Notes: a model not told the origin generated them from the letters alone. A stretch of DNA of 64,000 nt from Nymphaea colorata (GCF_008831285.2 NC_045149.1:2110001-2174000), one strand, 5' to 3'; positions 1 through 12,114 are shown, counted from the stretch's first letter. Translations and numbers: made by a program.

Positions 1-3000
1 CCCCCTCCGTTGTGAGTCCCTCTTCTTACCTATTAGTTATTGTTTTGTTTTTCTTCTTTTGATTTATGTTTTTTATTTATGTATTGAATCAATAAATTTA
101 ATTGCTGTTTAATTAGGAATAGCGTTTATGGATTAGGGGCTTCTAGGGTTTGATGGAGGGAGGCAGTGATGGTGATTCGTATGCCCCATGGAGACCCACT
201 CTTCATTAGCGGACTTGAGTTGAACTCGGGTTCAATTGTATGGGGCAGCCCCATGGAGACCAGGGGCTGTGCCCCAACGCTCCTTTTTCTTTTTGAAATA
301 AAAACAAAAATTCTGCCCCCACTGAATCTCTTCCCTTTTCTTGAAGTTGAAGGAAATATGGATTCTCATTGGCTTGTTCTTTTGCCAGTTTGCCTGCTGG
401 TTCTGGTCATTGTCGCTGGGCAGGCCGACCACCACTGGCTATGTAGGTGAGTAGTTCTTACTTGGTTCCTCCCTCTTTGACCAGGGCTCATTGCTCAATA
501 ATTTCCTATCTTTGTCTAATTCTTCTCGGTTCTTTCGTACCTTGTTCTTTCCTTCTCACTTTTCAATAACTTAGTTCTTTATTTTTTATAGATTGCTGGA
601 TCGTGAGGCATGATAGTGTTGAGCTTGTGACACTACTATGGAGGCAGAATCCTGTGTTGTTCCCCACTGGTAACTGTACCCTCACTGCGGTGAGTTGCAC
701 TTCCTACTTCATAGTTATTGCCTTTTTATTTCTTTGGATTTAGATATTTTACTTAGTTAATGAATCAATAAAATTTGGCTAATGGATCAACTATTAAATC
801 TTGGGTGGAAATCTCTTTTACCTATTGCTCTCGGTAGTCTATTATTGACAACTTCTTCCCAACTTGTTTCACTATAACAGAATAAGGATTGTTGTTCAAT
901 TAGAGATTTGTCATAGTTTGTAGCATTTAGGGATTTGAGGCTTCTAGAATTTGCCGGAGGAAGGCAACGTTAGAAAGTCTTATGCCCCTTGGAGACCCAC
1001 TCTTCATGGGTGGACATGGTTTGGACTTATGTCCAATTATATGGTTCAGCCCCACAAAGACCAGGGCACTACCCACAATGCCTCTTCCTTTTTTGAAAAA
1101 AAAAAGAAAAAAGCTACTCCCACTGCACCTCTTCCATTTTCTTGAAGTTGAAGGAAACCCTTACCTATCACTAACTTGTTCTTTTGCTTGTCCGCTGGAC
1201 CACTGGTTCTGGTCACTATCACCAGCTGGGGAGACCCCCTCCACAAGTCAGAAAACAACACCAGGTTTCATAGGTGAGCAGTTTCTTCCTCGGTTTTTCC
1301 CTCTCTGTTATGGATCATTGACTCATTCAAACAATCCCTCATTTTTTTTCTAATTCTTCTCAGTTCTTTCATGCCTCGTTCACTCTTTTTCACTTCTCAG
1401 TAACTCAGTTCTTTCTTTAGCCAAACTGCTGGCTCATGAGCATGACGGCATTTAGCCCGTGATGCTGTTGTGGGGGTGGAAGCTCCTGTTGTTATTCGCG
1501 GGTGACTAAACCCTCACACCGTGAGTCCCTCTTCTTACTTAGTTATTTTCTTTTTTTTTTTCTTTGAGCTATGTTTTTCATTTAGGTAATGAATCAATGG
1601 ATTTAATTGTTGTGCAATAAGAGATTTGCCATAACTTGTAGCATTTAGGGATTTGGGGCTTGTAAGATTTGCTGGAGGAAGGTAGTGGTGGTGAGATATG
1701 TGCCCCATGGAGACCAACTCTTCATGGGTGGAGTTGGGTTGGACCCAAGTTATACTCTATGGGTTAGCCCCATGGGGACCTGGGGCATTGTCCCACCGTG
1801 CCTCTTCCTTTTTGAAAGAAAAACAAAAATGCTCCTCCCACTGTGCCTCTTTTCCTTTCTTGAAGTTGAAGCAAACCATTGCCTCTCACCGGCTTGTTCT
1901 TTTGCCCATTAGTTGGACTGCTAGCTTCAGTCACTATTGTCGGTCGGGGCAACCACCTTTGTAGCAGCATCACAGGTGTAGCCTCATTCAGTCATTCCCT
2001 CTTTTTGATTCCTTCTAGCCTCATTCATACCTTCTCACTTCTCTATAACTCAGTTGTTTCTTTTTGACATATTGCTAACCCGTGAGGTGGGTGTAGAGCC
2101 CGCGACGCTGCTATGGAGATGGAAGCCCATGTTGTTCTCCACCGGTGACCAAACCCTCACTGCCTTGAGTCTCTAATCTTACTTCTTAGTTGTTGTCTTT
2201 ATTTTTATTTTTTTGTTTTAGGATTGTTATTTAGTTGTTGAATTATTGAATTTACTTCTAGTTCAATTAGGAATGTGTCGTACCCTATAGCATTTAAGGA
2301 TTTGAGGATTCTAGGCCAAAGGGATGTAGTGGTAGAGAGACGTATGCCCCACAAAGACACACTTTTTGTGGGTGGACTTGGGTTGGACCTGGGTCCAACT
2401 GTATGGGGCAGCTCCTTGGAGACCCGAGCAATGCCATACCATGCCTCCTACATTTCAAAAGTAAAACAGAAATGCTCCTCCCACTGTGCCTGTTCATTTT
2501 TCTTGAAATTGAAGGAATCCCTCGCCTCACCAACATGTTCTTCTGCTCATCTGCCGTGTTGCTGGTTCCAGTCACACGCATGGAGGGTTGACCACCTTTG
2601 CAAATTAAAAAACAACACCAGGCTATGTAGGTAAGCAGTTTCTTCCTTGGTTTCTCTCTCTCTCTGCCCTGACTCGTTGCCTCATTCAGTCATTCCCTTT
2701 CATTTTTCTAATTTTTCTTAGTTTTTTCTTGCCTCATTCCTTCTCACTTCTCAGTAACTCAGTACTTCCTTTTTGGTAGATTGTGGGCCTGTGAGGTGTG
2801 GCAGTGTTGAGCCTTTGACGATGTTGAGCCCATGACATTGCTGTGGAGGTGGAAGCCCCTGCTTTTCTCCATCGGTGACCAAACTTTCACTGCCGTTGGT
2901 TCCACTTCTGACTTCTTAGTTATTGTCTTTTTTTTTTTTTGCTTCTTCTGATTCAGGATTTTTTCTTTCAAGTATTGAATCCAAAAAGTTATTTGTTGTT

Positions 3001-5115
3001 CAATTAAGGGATTTGTTTAGCCTGTAGCATTTAGGGATTTGGGGCTTTTAGGATATGTTGGGAGGAGGTAGTGGTAGAGAGACGTATTCCCCACTGTGCC
3101 TCTTCCTTTTTGAAAGATAAATGGAAAATGCTCCTCCCACTATACCTCATCCCTTTGCTTCAAGTTGAAGTAAACCATCGCCTCTTAGTGGATTATTTTT
3201 TTGCTCTTTTGCCAGACCACCAGTTTCTGTCACTGTTGTTGGCTGGAGTGACGACCTCTGTAGGTCAGAAAACAACACCCAGCTGCACAGGTGAGTAGTT
3301 TCTTCCTCGGTTCCTCCCTCTCTACCTTGGGTCATTGCCTCATTCAGTCCTTCCCTCTCTTCTTTCAAATTCTTCTTAGTTCCTTCTAGCCTCATTCCAT
3401 CCTTCTCACTTTTTAGTGACACAGTTTTTTCTTTTTAGCCAATTGTTAGCCTGTGAGGTGTGTGAGTGTTGAGCCTGTGACACTGCTGCAGAGGTGGAAG
3501 ACCTTGTTGTTCTTCATCAGTGACTAAACCCTCACTACTGTGAGTCCCTCTTCTAATTTCTTAGTTATTGTCCTTTTTTTTTAAAAAAAAAAAATTAATT
3601 TAGGCATTGAATCAATGAATTTAATTTTTGTTCAATTAGGGATTTGTCATAGCCTGTAGCATTTAGAGATTTGGGGCATGTAGGCTTTGTTGGAGGGAGG
3701 TAGAGTGGAGGAGAGACGTATGCCCCAGAGAGACCCACTCTTCATGGGTGGACTTGGGTTGGACCCAGGTTTGTATGTGGCTACCCCATGGGTTTCGGGG
3801 CACTGCACTACCATGCCTTTTCCTTTTCAAAAGAAATACATAAATGCTCTCCCTACTATGCCTTCTTCCTTTTCTTGAAGTTGAAGCAAACCCTAGCCTC
3901 TCATCGGCTTATTTTTCTTCCAGTCTGCCAGACCGTCGATTCTGGTCACTATCGCCAGTTGGGGTGGCCACCTTCGCAATCCAAGAAATAACCTTAGGCT
4001 GCATAGTTGAGTAGTTTCTTCCTTGGTTTTTCCCTCTCCACCCTAGCTCGTTGCCTCGTTCAATCATTCCCACTTCTTTGTCAAATTCTTAGTTCTTTCT
4101 TGCCTCGTTCATAGCTTCTCACTTCTCAATAACTCAGTTCTATCTTTTTGGTAGTCTGTTGGCCTTTGTGACATGACAACGTTGAGCCCATGATGCTGCT
4201 GTGCAGGTGGAAGCCTCTCTTATTCTCCACTGGTGACCAAACCCTCACTGCCGTGAGTCCCTCTTCTTACTTCTTAGTTATTGTCTTTTTTTCCTGCTTT
4301 TGATTTAGATTTTTTATTTAGGTATTTAATTGATGAAGTTGTTGATCACTTAGGGATTTGCCATAGCCTATAGCGATTAGGGATTTGGGCTTATAGGATT
4401 TGTCGGAGTGTGGCAATGGTGGAGAGGCGTATGCCCCATGGAAACCCACCCTTCATTGGTGTACTTGGGTTGGACTTGAGTCCAACTGTATCGGCCGGCC
4501 CCATGGAGACCCGGGGCATTGCCCCACCACGCTTCTTGCTTTTTGAAAGAAAAATAAAAATGCACCTCCTACTATGGCTCTTCACTTTCCTTGAAGTTGA
4601 GGGAATCCCTCGCGTCTCATCGGCTTGTTCTTCTACACGTCTATTGGACTGCTAGTACCGATCACTATCCTCAGGCGGAGCAACCACCTCTCCAAGTTGA
4701 AAAACAACATCCATCTGCATAAGTGAGTAGTTTTTTTTTTGGTTCCTCTCTCGTTGCCTCATTTAGTCATTTCCTTCCTTTTTTCTAATTCTTTCTAGTT
4801 GTTTCTTGCTTAGTTCATTTCTTATCACTTCTCAGTAACTCATTTCTTTCTTTTTGGTAGATTGTTGGCTCGTGAGGTGTGACAGCATTGAGCCCATGAC
4901 ACGCTATGGTGGTGGAAGCCCCTACTTTTCTCCATCGGTAACCAAACCCTGACTGCCGTGAGTCCCTCTTCTTACTTCTTTGTTATTATCTTTTTTTTTT
5001 TCTTCTTTTGATTTAGGTATTGAATCAGTGAATTTATTTGTTGTTCAACTACGGATTTGCCATAGCCTGTAGCATTTAGAGATTTGGTGCTTCTAGGATT
5101 TACTAAAGGGAGGTT
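1..5115. repeat. Degenerate tandem array, about seven units of ~640-830 bp
   Basis: A conserved block reading gtgagtccctcttcttac (or a variant) recurs at about 12, 690, 1521, 2165, 2895, 3540, 4253 and 4958, giving spacings of about 678, 831, 644, 730, 645, 713 and 705 bp. Each unit runs in the same order: a T-rich stretch with 'aatcaatgaatttaat', a 'catagcctgtagcatttag' block, a GC-richer core with 'gccccatggagaccc', a pyrimidine-rich tract, then 'tgaccaaaccctcactgcc'. The unit near 2895-3540 lacks most of the core. The array is already under way at base 1, so its left end lies outside the window. The last partial unit fades near 5115. I do not recognise the unit. It could be a satellite-like repeat, a tandemly amplified gene fragment, or part of a large element. 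Confidence 0.85.
166..4655 (+). other. Recurring exon-like open frame inside the array units
   Basis: The core of several units is open in a related frame: 166-450, 982-1353, 1685-1912, 3071-3298 and 4410-4655. Shared peptide features are 'MPHGDPLF', 'GLGLD', 'METRG', 'LLPLCLF' and 'FLEVEGN', and in some copies 'QKTTP'. In several units the frame ends at a splice-donor-like sequence ('aggtgagtag', 'aggtgagcag' or 'aggtaagcag'). Units near 2343 and 3719 carry frameshifts. I do not recognise the peptide. It may be an amplified exon, a degraded transposable-element gene, or an open frame kept open only by base composition. The intact length never exceeds about 120 codons and no start or stop position is conserved across all units. 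Confidence 0.4.
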
Positions 5116-7560
5116 TTTCTCAGCTTTGCCTATTGTTTCTGTGAATTGTTCAATGGAATATTGTTGTTTTAGTTGTTTTGCCTATAAATTATGTCTATAG
5201 TCAGTTTTTCTAACTTATGCGATTAGGTTGAAGATGCTTTTGTTTTGCTCTGATATGTATTTCCCCCATTTCCTTTCCACTTTCCTTTCATGTTTTCAAC
5301 CCCAAAAAAAGGCTTATTTACTATATTCAAGTTAAAATGCTCTCATGGCCGCATGGAAGATCTAAGCTTAAGGTACAATAAAAAACATAGATTTTGCATT
5401 TGGAAGCTGCATGTAGACACTGTTATCTGAAGATTTTGAACAACCTTTTGTAGTGAGGATATATTAATTTTTGTGGAGCTTTGGAAGTTTGAATAGCTTG
5501 TAGAGAATATCTTTAGTTTGTGAAAATGATTTGTTTAAATTTGCTAAAGTTACAACCTTAGGTTCTGTTATTTGAAGACTTTGTGGAATGTGTTCTCTTG
5601 TGAACCTTCTTCTCATATTAAGTTTCGCTTGATTTTTTGCAATCCATACTGTTTCTTTCTGTTAAGCTACTTAAACCACCAACGACTGCTTGGCTTTTAT
5701 ATGCAGGGTTTTGAACCCTCAAAGCAAGTTGCTCTACAGTTGCTAGGGTCAGACAACGAGAACTTTCCTATGCATAAGCTAGGTGTGGATATGCTAAGGA
5801 AATTGTCACTTCATCATGGCTATGTTTTGGTTTTACTATTTGATGGTTTTGTAAGGAGGAATGAGGTCATATGTGATGTTTCTTGTGATAATTATGTACT
5901 TTAACCCAACTATATTCTTATTGCATTTGAACAACCAATTTGACATCATGCAGCTGCCAAAAAAGTCATTTTGTAGTTACATGGCCTGAAAGAAGGAAGA
6001 TGAGAATTAATCTCAGTCAGTCGGGCATAGCATGCTGGCATTCAATGCAATCTTTGCTTTTGGCTATTGTTTTACATATAGTAAATTATAAAATTGAGAA
6101 TTTTAGTTGCATTATTGTGACTCATTCTAACCTTTATGTTGGTTCCATATCTAACTTGTGTAGAAGCTCAAGTTCCTAAGGCATTAATAACTTATTTTTA
6201 ATTTTTAATTTCATATGCATTTTACGTGAGATTGGTAACCCTAATTTTTCTCCATATTCAGTAATCTCCTATCCACAACAAAAAGTGGGTTCCAGTAACA
6301 TGTCTAAAGAATTTTAGTTTCATGTTGGGTTGCCATAGCAGATTGTTTTGAACAGGCTAGAACTTGAATGAACTGGTGGAAGCTATTTTTTCTTTTATCT
6401 TTATTATGTAGCATGCCATGAAGTAAGGGTTTAGATACAGAAAAGTGAACTAGGTCGTTAGCTCAAGTTGGAAAGGTTGTTAACTCTCAAAAGCCATTGA
6501 TAGTTAAGGTTAAACCATTTTGCAAGTTAGAATCAAGGGGATCTATCTATTTATTAACTTTATTTATAGGCTTGCATTTACTTAGAAAAACACGTTCTTA
6601 GATTTTCAACTAAAGAACACTTGCAGACTGCAGTCATAAATGTCAAGTGACTTCTATATACATGATTGCCATCATGCTTTGAGTTGCTATGCTCTTGTTT
6701 TTGATGCAGTATATACTCCCATAAACACCAGATTACTGCATGGATCAGTCATTAGAGGAATCAAGAGTTGTTCTAGTTAGTGGCATGGAGATGTTCATTA
6801 GACAGGCAAGGGGATAATTCAAACACTTCATTGGTTTACTTGGTAGGGATTCAGTTTTCTCACATAAAATTGTTGTTTTGAATGCTTAATTTTAAAATTT
6901 TGATCTATCTAATTTTATATGTTGCGTGCACCTAAGAACCTGATGCGCAATATCCTAAATTAATTTTAGGATTCTACAAGCTCATGGACTGCGTCATCCT
7001 TGCCCATAAAAGGTTATATGTCTCTTATTTGACCAACATTATATGTTTGATCTAGAGACTCTTCTTATTGTTGTGTTGTACTTTTTAAAATTTGACACTA
7101 TATTGATCTCTCATGGTTCACACGGTGAGGTGCTTTATTTGTCAAGAAAGTTTTCATATTTTAGGGCTGCCATATTTTGACACTTTTTTGAGTTCGCTTC
7201 ATTCACAAATCCTATTTAACTGTTATATTTGTATATGGTTTTTAGTGTAACTCAAGTTAGCTAGGTTTGCTCCTTATGAGAGGATGATAACTAAATTTCT
7301 GAAGGTTGGTACATAAACTTCCTGTACTTACTAAGAGGATGATAGACTTTATGAGGATTTCTTGTAGATTATCTGAATGTCATTTGAAGGTTTCTATTTT
7401 AATTTTGTAACAATTTTAACAATATTGACAATCTTCTATTAAGGTAATGATCTTTTTTTGGCGTTTTTGAAGATATTATATATTGATTGTGCATTGAATA
7501 TATATTGTTTAATGTTTATAATATAATATATACTTACAGTTTTTTATTTCCTTTTTATTG
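5116..7560. other. AT-rich intergenic stretch with one exon-like fragment
   Basis: Mostly AT-rich sequence without long open frames. The single stretch worth noting is about 5706-5834 on the plus strand. It follows an acceptor-like 'ttttatatgcag' and reads GFEPSKQVALQLL, then FPMHKLGVDMLRKL, within an open frame of 110 codons (5572-5904). It looks more protein-like than its surroundings and could be a relic exon, but I cannot name the protein. The rest (5905-7560) shows no recognisable gene, terminal repeat or RNA. The left end of the neighbouring hAT element must lie somewhere near its right side but I could not find a terminal inverted repeat. Confidence 0.35.
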
Positions 7561-7576
7561 ATGAATTGATACTTTT

Positions 7577-10288
7577 ATGGTGAAAATGCCTATCTTTGGT
7601 AAATATTCTACAAATGAAGAGGATATTAGATCAAGCAAAGAAAGAAAATCTAGAGAAGATACCAGATCAAGGGTTGAAGGAGATGTAAGAGAAAACACTA
7701 CATCAAACAACGATGGAGAATCAAGTGCAAAGAAAAATAATGTAGAATTCAATGAAGCAAAGTTGTCAGCAGATTCTGCTCTTTGTGCTCCTATTTTTAC
7801 TTATCCTCTAGGATAAGAGAAGTTGTTTGTAGAATATATATTTTCTGAGGGCCTTGTCAGCCTCATGATTGTGACTTTCAGGTGAATCACCAAAAACGAA
7901 AGTTTTTAATCCAGCTTGGTTTGATGAATGCAATGATTGGTTTGAGTATAGTCCAAGTAAACATAGAGCATATTATCGATATTGTCATCTTTTCAGGCCA
8001 ACACACATAGATAAGTTTCATTAAGTTTCATGCGGAGACATTTGCATATGAAGGATTTGATAATTGATTGATATGCATGTTGGAGGTCCTATCTATCATC
8101 ATAATATGGCACGGATAAAATGTGAAAATTTGATGCATAAAAAAAAAACATATTAGTACCCTATTTCAAAACAAAGTAATCAATAGCAAATTGCATATAT
8201 GATTCGTCTTTTAGCAACTATTATTGTTATTGGACTTTTGTTAAGCAAGGATTAGCATTTCGAGGGCATGGTGAGGAAGAAGATTCCCTCGATAGAGGAA
8301 ATTTTATTGAATTTTTAAAGTTGTCTACAAAGTTGAACAGTGATATAAATAAAGCTTTGCTAAAAAATGCTTCAGATAATAATAAGTTGACATCTCCAGA
8401 TGTACAAAAGGATGTTGTCAAAGCTTGATGCTTAAAGGAGACTTCAACACACTTTTTTTTATCTATTTTGCTTGATGATTCTCGAGATACATCAACTAAA
8501 GAGTAAATGGTCATTGTCTTATGGTTTGTTAATGAAAATGGTCAAATAATTGAATGATTTCTTGCAATTGTACATGTTCTTAAAACAAGTGCAAGTTCAA
8601 AGCAGTAGTAGACATATTTTGTAAAGATGGATTGAGCATGTTACATCTGCATGGACATGATTATGATGGAGCAAGCAAGATGAGACGAGCATTTAATCAG
8701 TTGAAGACTCTTACCTTAAAATAAAATGAGTCTCCATATTATATAACTTTACACATCAGCTCCAATTGACATTAGTTTCAGTTGAACATAACCATTAGGT
8801 ACTCGAAATGTTTTTTTTGATACATTAACCAGCTTACGAAGTTTCTTTATTACTTCATGCAAGGTGTCATAACTTATTCGAGAAAGCATTATATACTAGA
8901 ATGGTTGAAGTACTTGACTTAGGTGAACTTAAGACAATGAGTATTAAATCACAAAAGAAGTTTTAGAGGACCCAGTGATACTCGTTGATCTTCTCATTAT
9001 GATGCTACACAGTTTAATAGGTATGTATCCTTTTGTAATTAAGTAGAATTTGTTATAGACAACACAAATACAGGAAGACTTGAAGCGGTTGGATTGCTAT
9101 GTGAATTACAAGATTTTGAAGTTGTGTTTGGCTTGCATTTGATGAATAATGTTTTGGGGTTCCATGCTCTTATTAACCAATTTATGTATTAGATTCCATT
9201 TGCCCCATGCTTCAAATAACCGATATACTTTCACAAGCACTTCAAAGTAAAGATCAAGATACTATTAATGTTATGAATTTAGTTGCTAGAATAAAACAAT
9301 GCCTTCAAGACTTGAGACATCATGATAGGGAGTCTCTTATAAATATTTTTCTATATTTTACAAAAATTTTGACATTTCAATACCTGGATTAGATGGCATA
9401 TACACAGTTCAAGGGCTACCAATACATAAAGCTGAAAAGATAACATGTTTACATTATTATCCTGTTGTGGTGTTTTACTCTACCATGAATTTGTAATTCA
9501 AAAGCTAAATAATCATTTCACTAAGATAAATACAAAGCTTCTCCTTTTAGTGGCATTTTTAAGTCGTAATAATTATTGTGCTTCTTTGATGTAACTAAGT
9601 TGATTTGTCCTGCTATGTTTTATCTTAGAGATTCAAAAAACATATCTAGAAAGACTTAGAAGTCAATCAGAAGTATATTTTAAAGATATGAAGGTCATCT
9701 GTATTGAGTTTTTAAATTTAATTTCTTTGGCAGAACTTGCAAAAATGATGGTGACAATGAAAAAACACATGGTATTTCTTCTAGTTTATTTGTTGATGAA
9801 GTTGGCATTAATTGAAACAACAAGTGTTGAAAGATCATTTTCAGCCATGAACAATATCAAAACTCAGCTTTGTAATAAGATGAGAGATGAATGGGTTAAT
9901 GATGCTCTAGTTACTTACATCGAGAATGATACATTCGACAGCATCACTGATGAAGCAAATATGCATTGTTTTTAGAACATGAAGAGACATGGGGTCAAAT
10001 GTAAATTTGTTCATAATTATAGTTTTGTCTTGCTTTTTGTGAATAATAGTAATTTGATTTTTTGGGGCAAATTGTAAATTTGTACAAAACTATAGCTATT
10101 CCATTTGTTTTTGGGAGTCAATTGTAAATTTGTGTAGTTATAATTAATTGATCACTTTTTGAAGCCAATTATAATTTCATTCGCAACTATAGTTATTTAT
10201 TTTATATTTTAAGGCCAACTGCAAATTGCAAATTTGATAGTTATATCTTTAGTGCCCCACGGAAAACAATTTTTGACTCTACCCCTAG
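7577..10288 (+). pseudogene. hAT-superfamily transposase (TTF-type / DUF4371 / hAT C-terminal), decayed copy 1
   Basis: Relic of a plant hAT transposase. Parts occur in the expected order. An N-terminal segment at 7577-7816 starts MVKMPIFGKYS. A TTF-type zinc-finger-like region at about 7845-8000 includes CQPHDCDF (across a frameshift), WFDECNDW and KHRAYYRYCHLF. DUF4371-like pieces run from 8230 to 9390, including DYDGASKM near 8660. The C-terminal dimerisation region at about 9600-9975 contains ETTSVERSFSAMN and WVNDALVTYIEN. Stops and frameshifts break every long stretch. The 3' end at 10251-10288 ('gtgccccac ... ttgactctacccctag') resembles the common 'CAGGGGCGGAGCC' hAT terminus in reverse complement. 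The element abuts copia-2 at the pre-integrase region, so it probably inserted there. A close relative lies at 55092-57650. Confidence 0.75.
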
Positions 10289-10651
10289 ATACTAGACTTG
10301 GTAATGTTAATAAGTCTATTAGAAATGTTTTGAAAAAGAAAGGTTTTTTATTGAAAGGCAAGAATCGCAATAAATAAATTTGCTTAGATGTGTTCTTGCC
10401 ATGTCTTATCTTCTTCCTTTCAAACTCCCTATGCATGATAAGTCTGCTCCACTGGAAATTAGGCTGGTTTTTATGGGGTCCAATTGTTGTAGAGTAAGAG
10501 AGAAATTCATATATTACACACTACCAATTGATGAAAACGCATGGTTTAGTTGGATTTTCCCACTAAAACATAAGATTGATGCTTTGAAAAAATTCTAAAA
10601 TTTTAAAAAATATTGTTGAAAATTAGGTTCTCTAAGATAAAAGCTTTTCAC
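10289..10651 (+). pseudogene. Copia-2 fragment 1: pre-integrase and integrase N-terminal part
   Basis: Plus-strand remains of an old Ty1/copia polyprotein. The reading starts at RLGNVNKS and continues through a GAG-pre-integrase region to LPFKLPMHDKSAPLEI and, after frame changes, SWIFPLKHKIDALKKF. This is the usual copia order: zinc-binding region, then 'DKSAPLE', then 'F(S/T)WIFPLK'. It is bounded on the left by the hAT end at 10288 and on the right by the 909 bp insertion. The text resumes without loss at 11569: joining across the insertion gives the integrase 'SDG.GEFI' region. Several stops are present, so it is not functional. Confidence 0.7.
10644..10651. repeat. Target-site duplication, left copy, of the 909 bp element
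   Basis: CTTTTCAC, identical to 11561-11568. It lies directly outside the terminal inverted repeat and inside the copia-2 integrase sequence. Confidence 0.8.
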
Positions 10652-11560
10652 CTAAGTCACGGATATGTGGGATTAGCCCACGTATCCGTATCGATACGTC
10701 GATATGGCGATTCAGATACGAATACTTTACCGATACGTTTAGATCGGGTTTGGGTCAGACCCGATCCAAACCTACAAAACTGATCGGTTACCTGTTTGAC
10801 CTTCTTCCTTTTCACCCTACCTTCTTCCTTTTCACTTGACAGCCGACCTTCACCGATGAGCGATGCGGGCGGCAGTGACGAATTCCGATGACCCAAGGCA
10901 ACGTTTGGTCGTGTCCGACAGCAGCCGGCCAAGGATTGATAATGCTAATCGAAAGGATGAAAATCTTACCAGAACCCTCTCCCGCTTTTGCCTGAACTGC
11001 AATCCCCTCTACAGATACCAGCGCGAACTTCAATCCCCTCTTTGGCCTGAAATCTCCTGTCTTCTCTCAGACGGGGACAGACGAAGTTATCCTAAACCCT
11101 CACCCGCTCTCTCTCCCCCCCTCAATGTTCTACACGACGAGCGGAGTAAAGGGCGGTGAGGATAAACATTTTCAAGAGATCAAAAGCAACCCTTAAGTTT
11201 ATATCAACTTTCATAAAGGCTGTTATGATTTCGAATATCTTCTCGATCCTCATTTTTTAGAAAGTTAACTGTCAAAAAGGGGATCGCTGTACCTTGTATT
11301 GCAAAAATTCAGAACTTCACATGCTAATAATTCTCGGAATGGGGTTCAGAGATTTTTAAATTTTGTTGGTCTCATTTTGAAGTTTCTTAGTTGTAGAAAA
11401 ATGTTTCCCATTCAGCTATGCTTTTTTTTTTTGAATTTATAATTTTTTTGAGAATATTATATTTGCCGTATCCACGTATCCAAGACTTGTGAAGTTTGCC
11501 GTATCCGTACCTGTATCCCCGTATCTTCACCTGTATCGCATCCGCACCCATGTGACATAG
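10652..11560. mobile_element. 909 bp terminal-inverted-repeat element with 8 bp target duplication
   Basis: The element begins 'ctaagtcacgg' and ends 'catgtgacatag', an imperfect terminal inverted repeat (CTAnGTCAC). It is flanked by a perfect 8 bp direct repeat CTTTTCAC at 10644-10651 and 11561-11568. Removing it restores the reading order of the copia-2 integrase, which supports a real insertion. Both ends are made of degenerate 'cgtatccgtatc' / 'gatacg' tracts, a pattern common in non-autonomous plant DNA transposons. The interior at about 10800-11160 is GC-richer and unlike the ends, with no transposase. The 8 bp duplication suggests the hAT superfamily; a MULE would usually give 9 bp. 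Confidence 0.8.
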
Positions 11561-11568
11561 CTTTTCAC

Positions 11569-11828
11569 AGTGATGGTGTTGGAGAAATTTATTAATGATG
11601 TCATTTATGCTTTGTTAACTTCTAATGGAATTAGGTGTTGGATTTTTTGTGTGCACACTGTTGAATAGAATGAGTGGTCGAACGAAAATAAAAACATATA
11701 GTTGTAACTGGATTAGCTATTGCCCATATGGTTTGGGTTAGATGTGTTCAAAATTGGTGTATACATTATAAACCATATGCCTGCTATAAATAATGGAAAT
11801 TAGTCATCATTTGAAAAACATTTTTGGT
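11569..11828 (+). pseudogene. Copia-2 fragment 2: integrase middle part
   Basis: The reading continues the copia-2 integrase: LLTSNGIR, then a degraded counterpart of the usual 'HTPEQNGVVERKHR' as HTVE-stop-NEWSNENKN, then a piece matching 'INHMP.INNG'. The copia integrase has its catalytic Glu in the 'QNGVVERK' segment, and here this segment is mutated. The fragment stops at the target site of copia-A and resumes at 17122 on the far side. The sequence across the junction (…FEKHF | GEKHYLTILKVL…) fits the usual integrase text, so copia-A inserted here. Confidence 0.7.
11824..11828. repeat. Target-site duplication of copia-A, left copy
   Basis: TTGGT directly outside the LTR. The matching copy is at 17117-17121. 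A 5 bp duplication is normal for LTR retrotransposons. Confidence 0.85.
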
Positions 11829-12114
11829 TGTAGAAACACGAACCACAAGAGAGAGCAGAGAAAGAACACACAATATACGTGGAAAATCTCAGAAAGAGGT
11901 GAAAAATCACGGGGAAGCCCTGACCTAGGGGCAAACCGCAACCCTAGGAGAGAGAAAATAAAATTCACTTAACTTTACAATCACATGTAAGTGAAGAATA
12001 TATAGGAAGGAGAGAAAGAGTGCCGCCTAGGGTACCGAGCCCACCTCGGTATTCATGCCCCATAGGACCGGGTCCAGATATGGACCCGGTTCCCCAATAC
12101 AATATATTCTAACA
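11829..12114 (-). repeat. 3' LTR of copia-A
   Basis: 286 bp, running tgtagaaac...ttctaaca on the plus strand, so the element-sense LTR starts TGTTAGAATATATTG and ends ...TTTCTACA. It pairs with 16830-17116. The RNase H reading frame ends just inside it (stop at 12109-12111), as often happens in copia elements. Confidence 0.95.
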
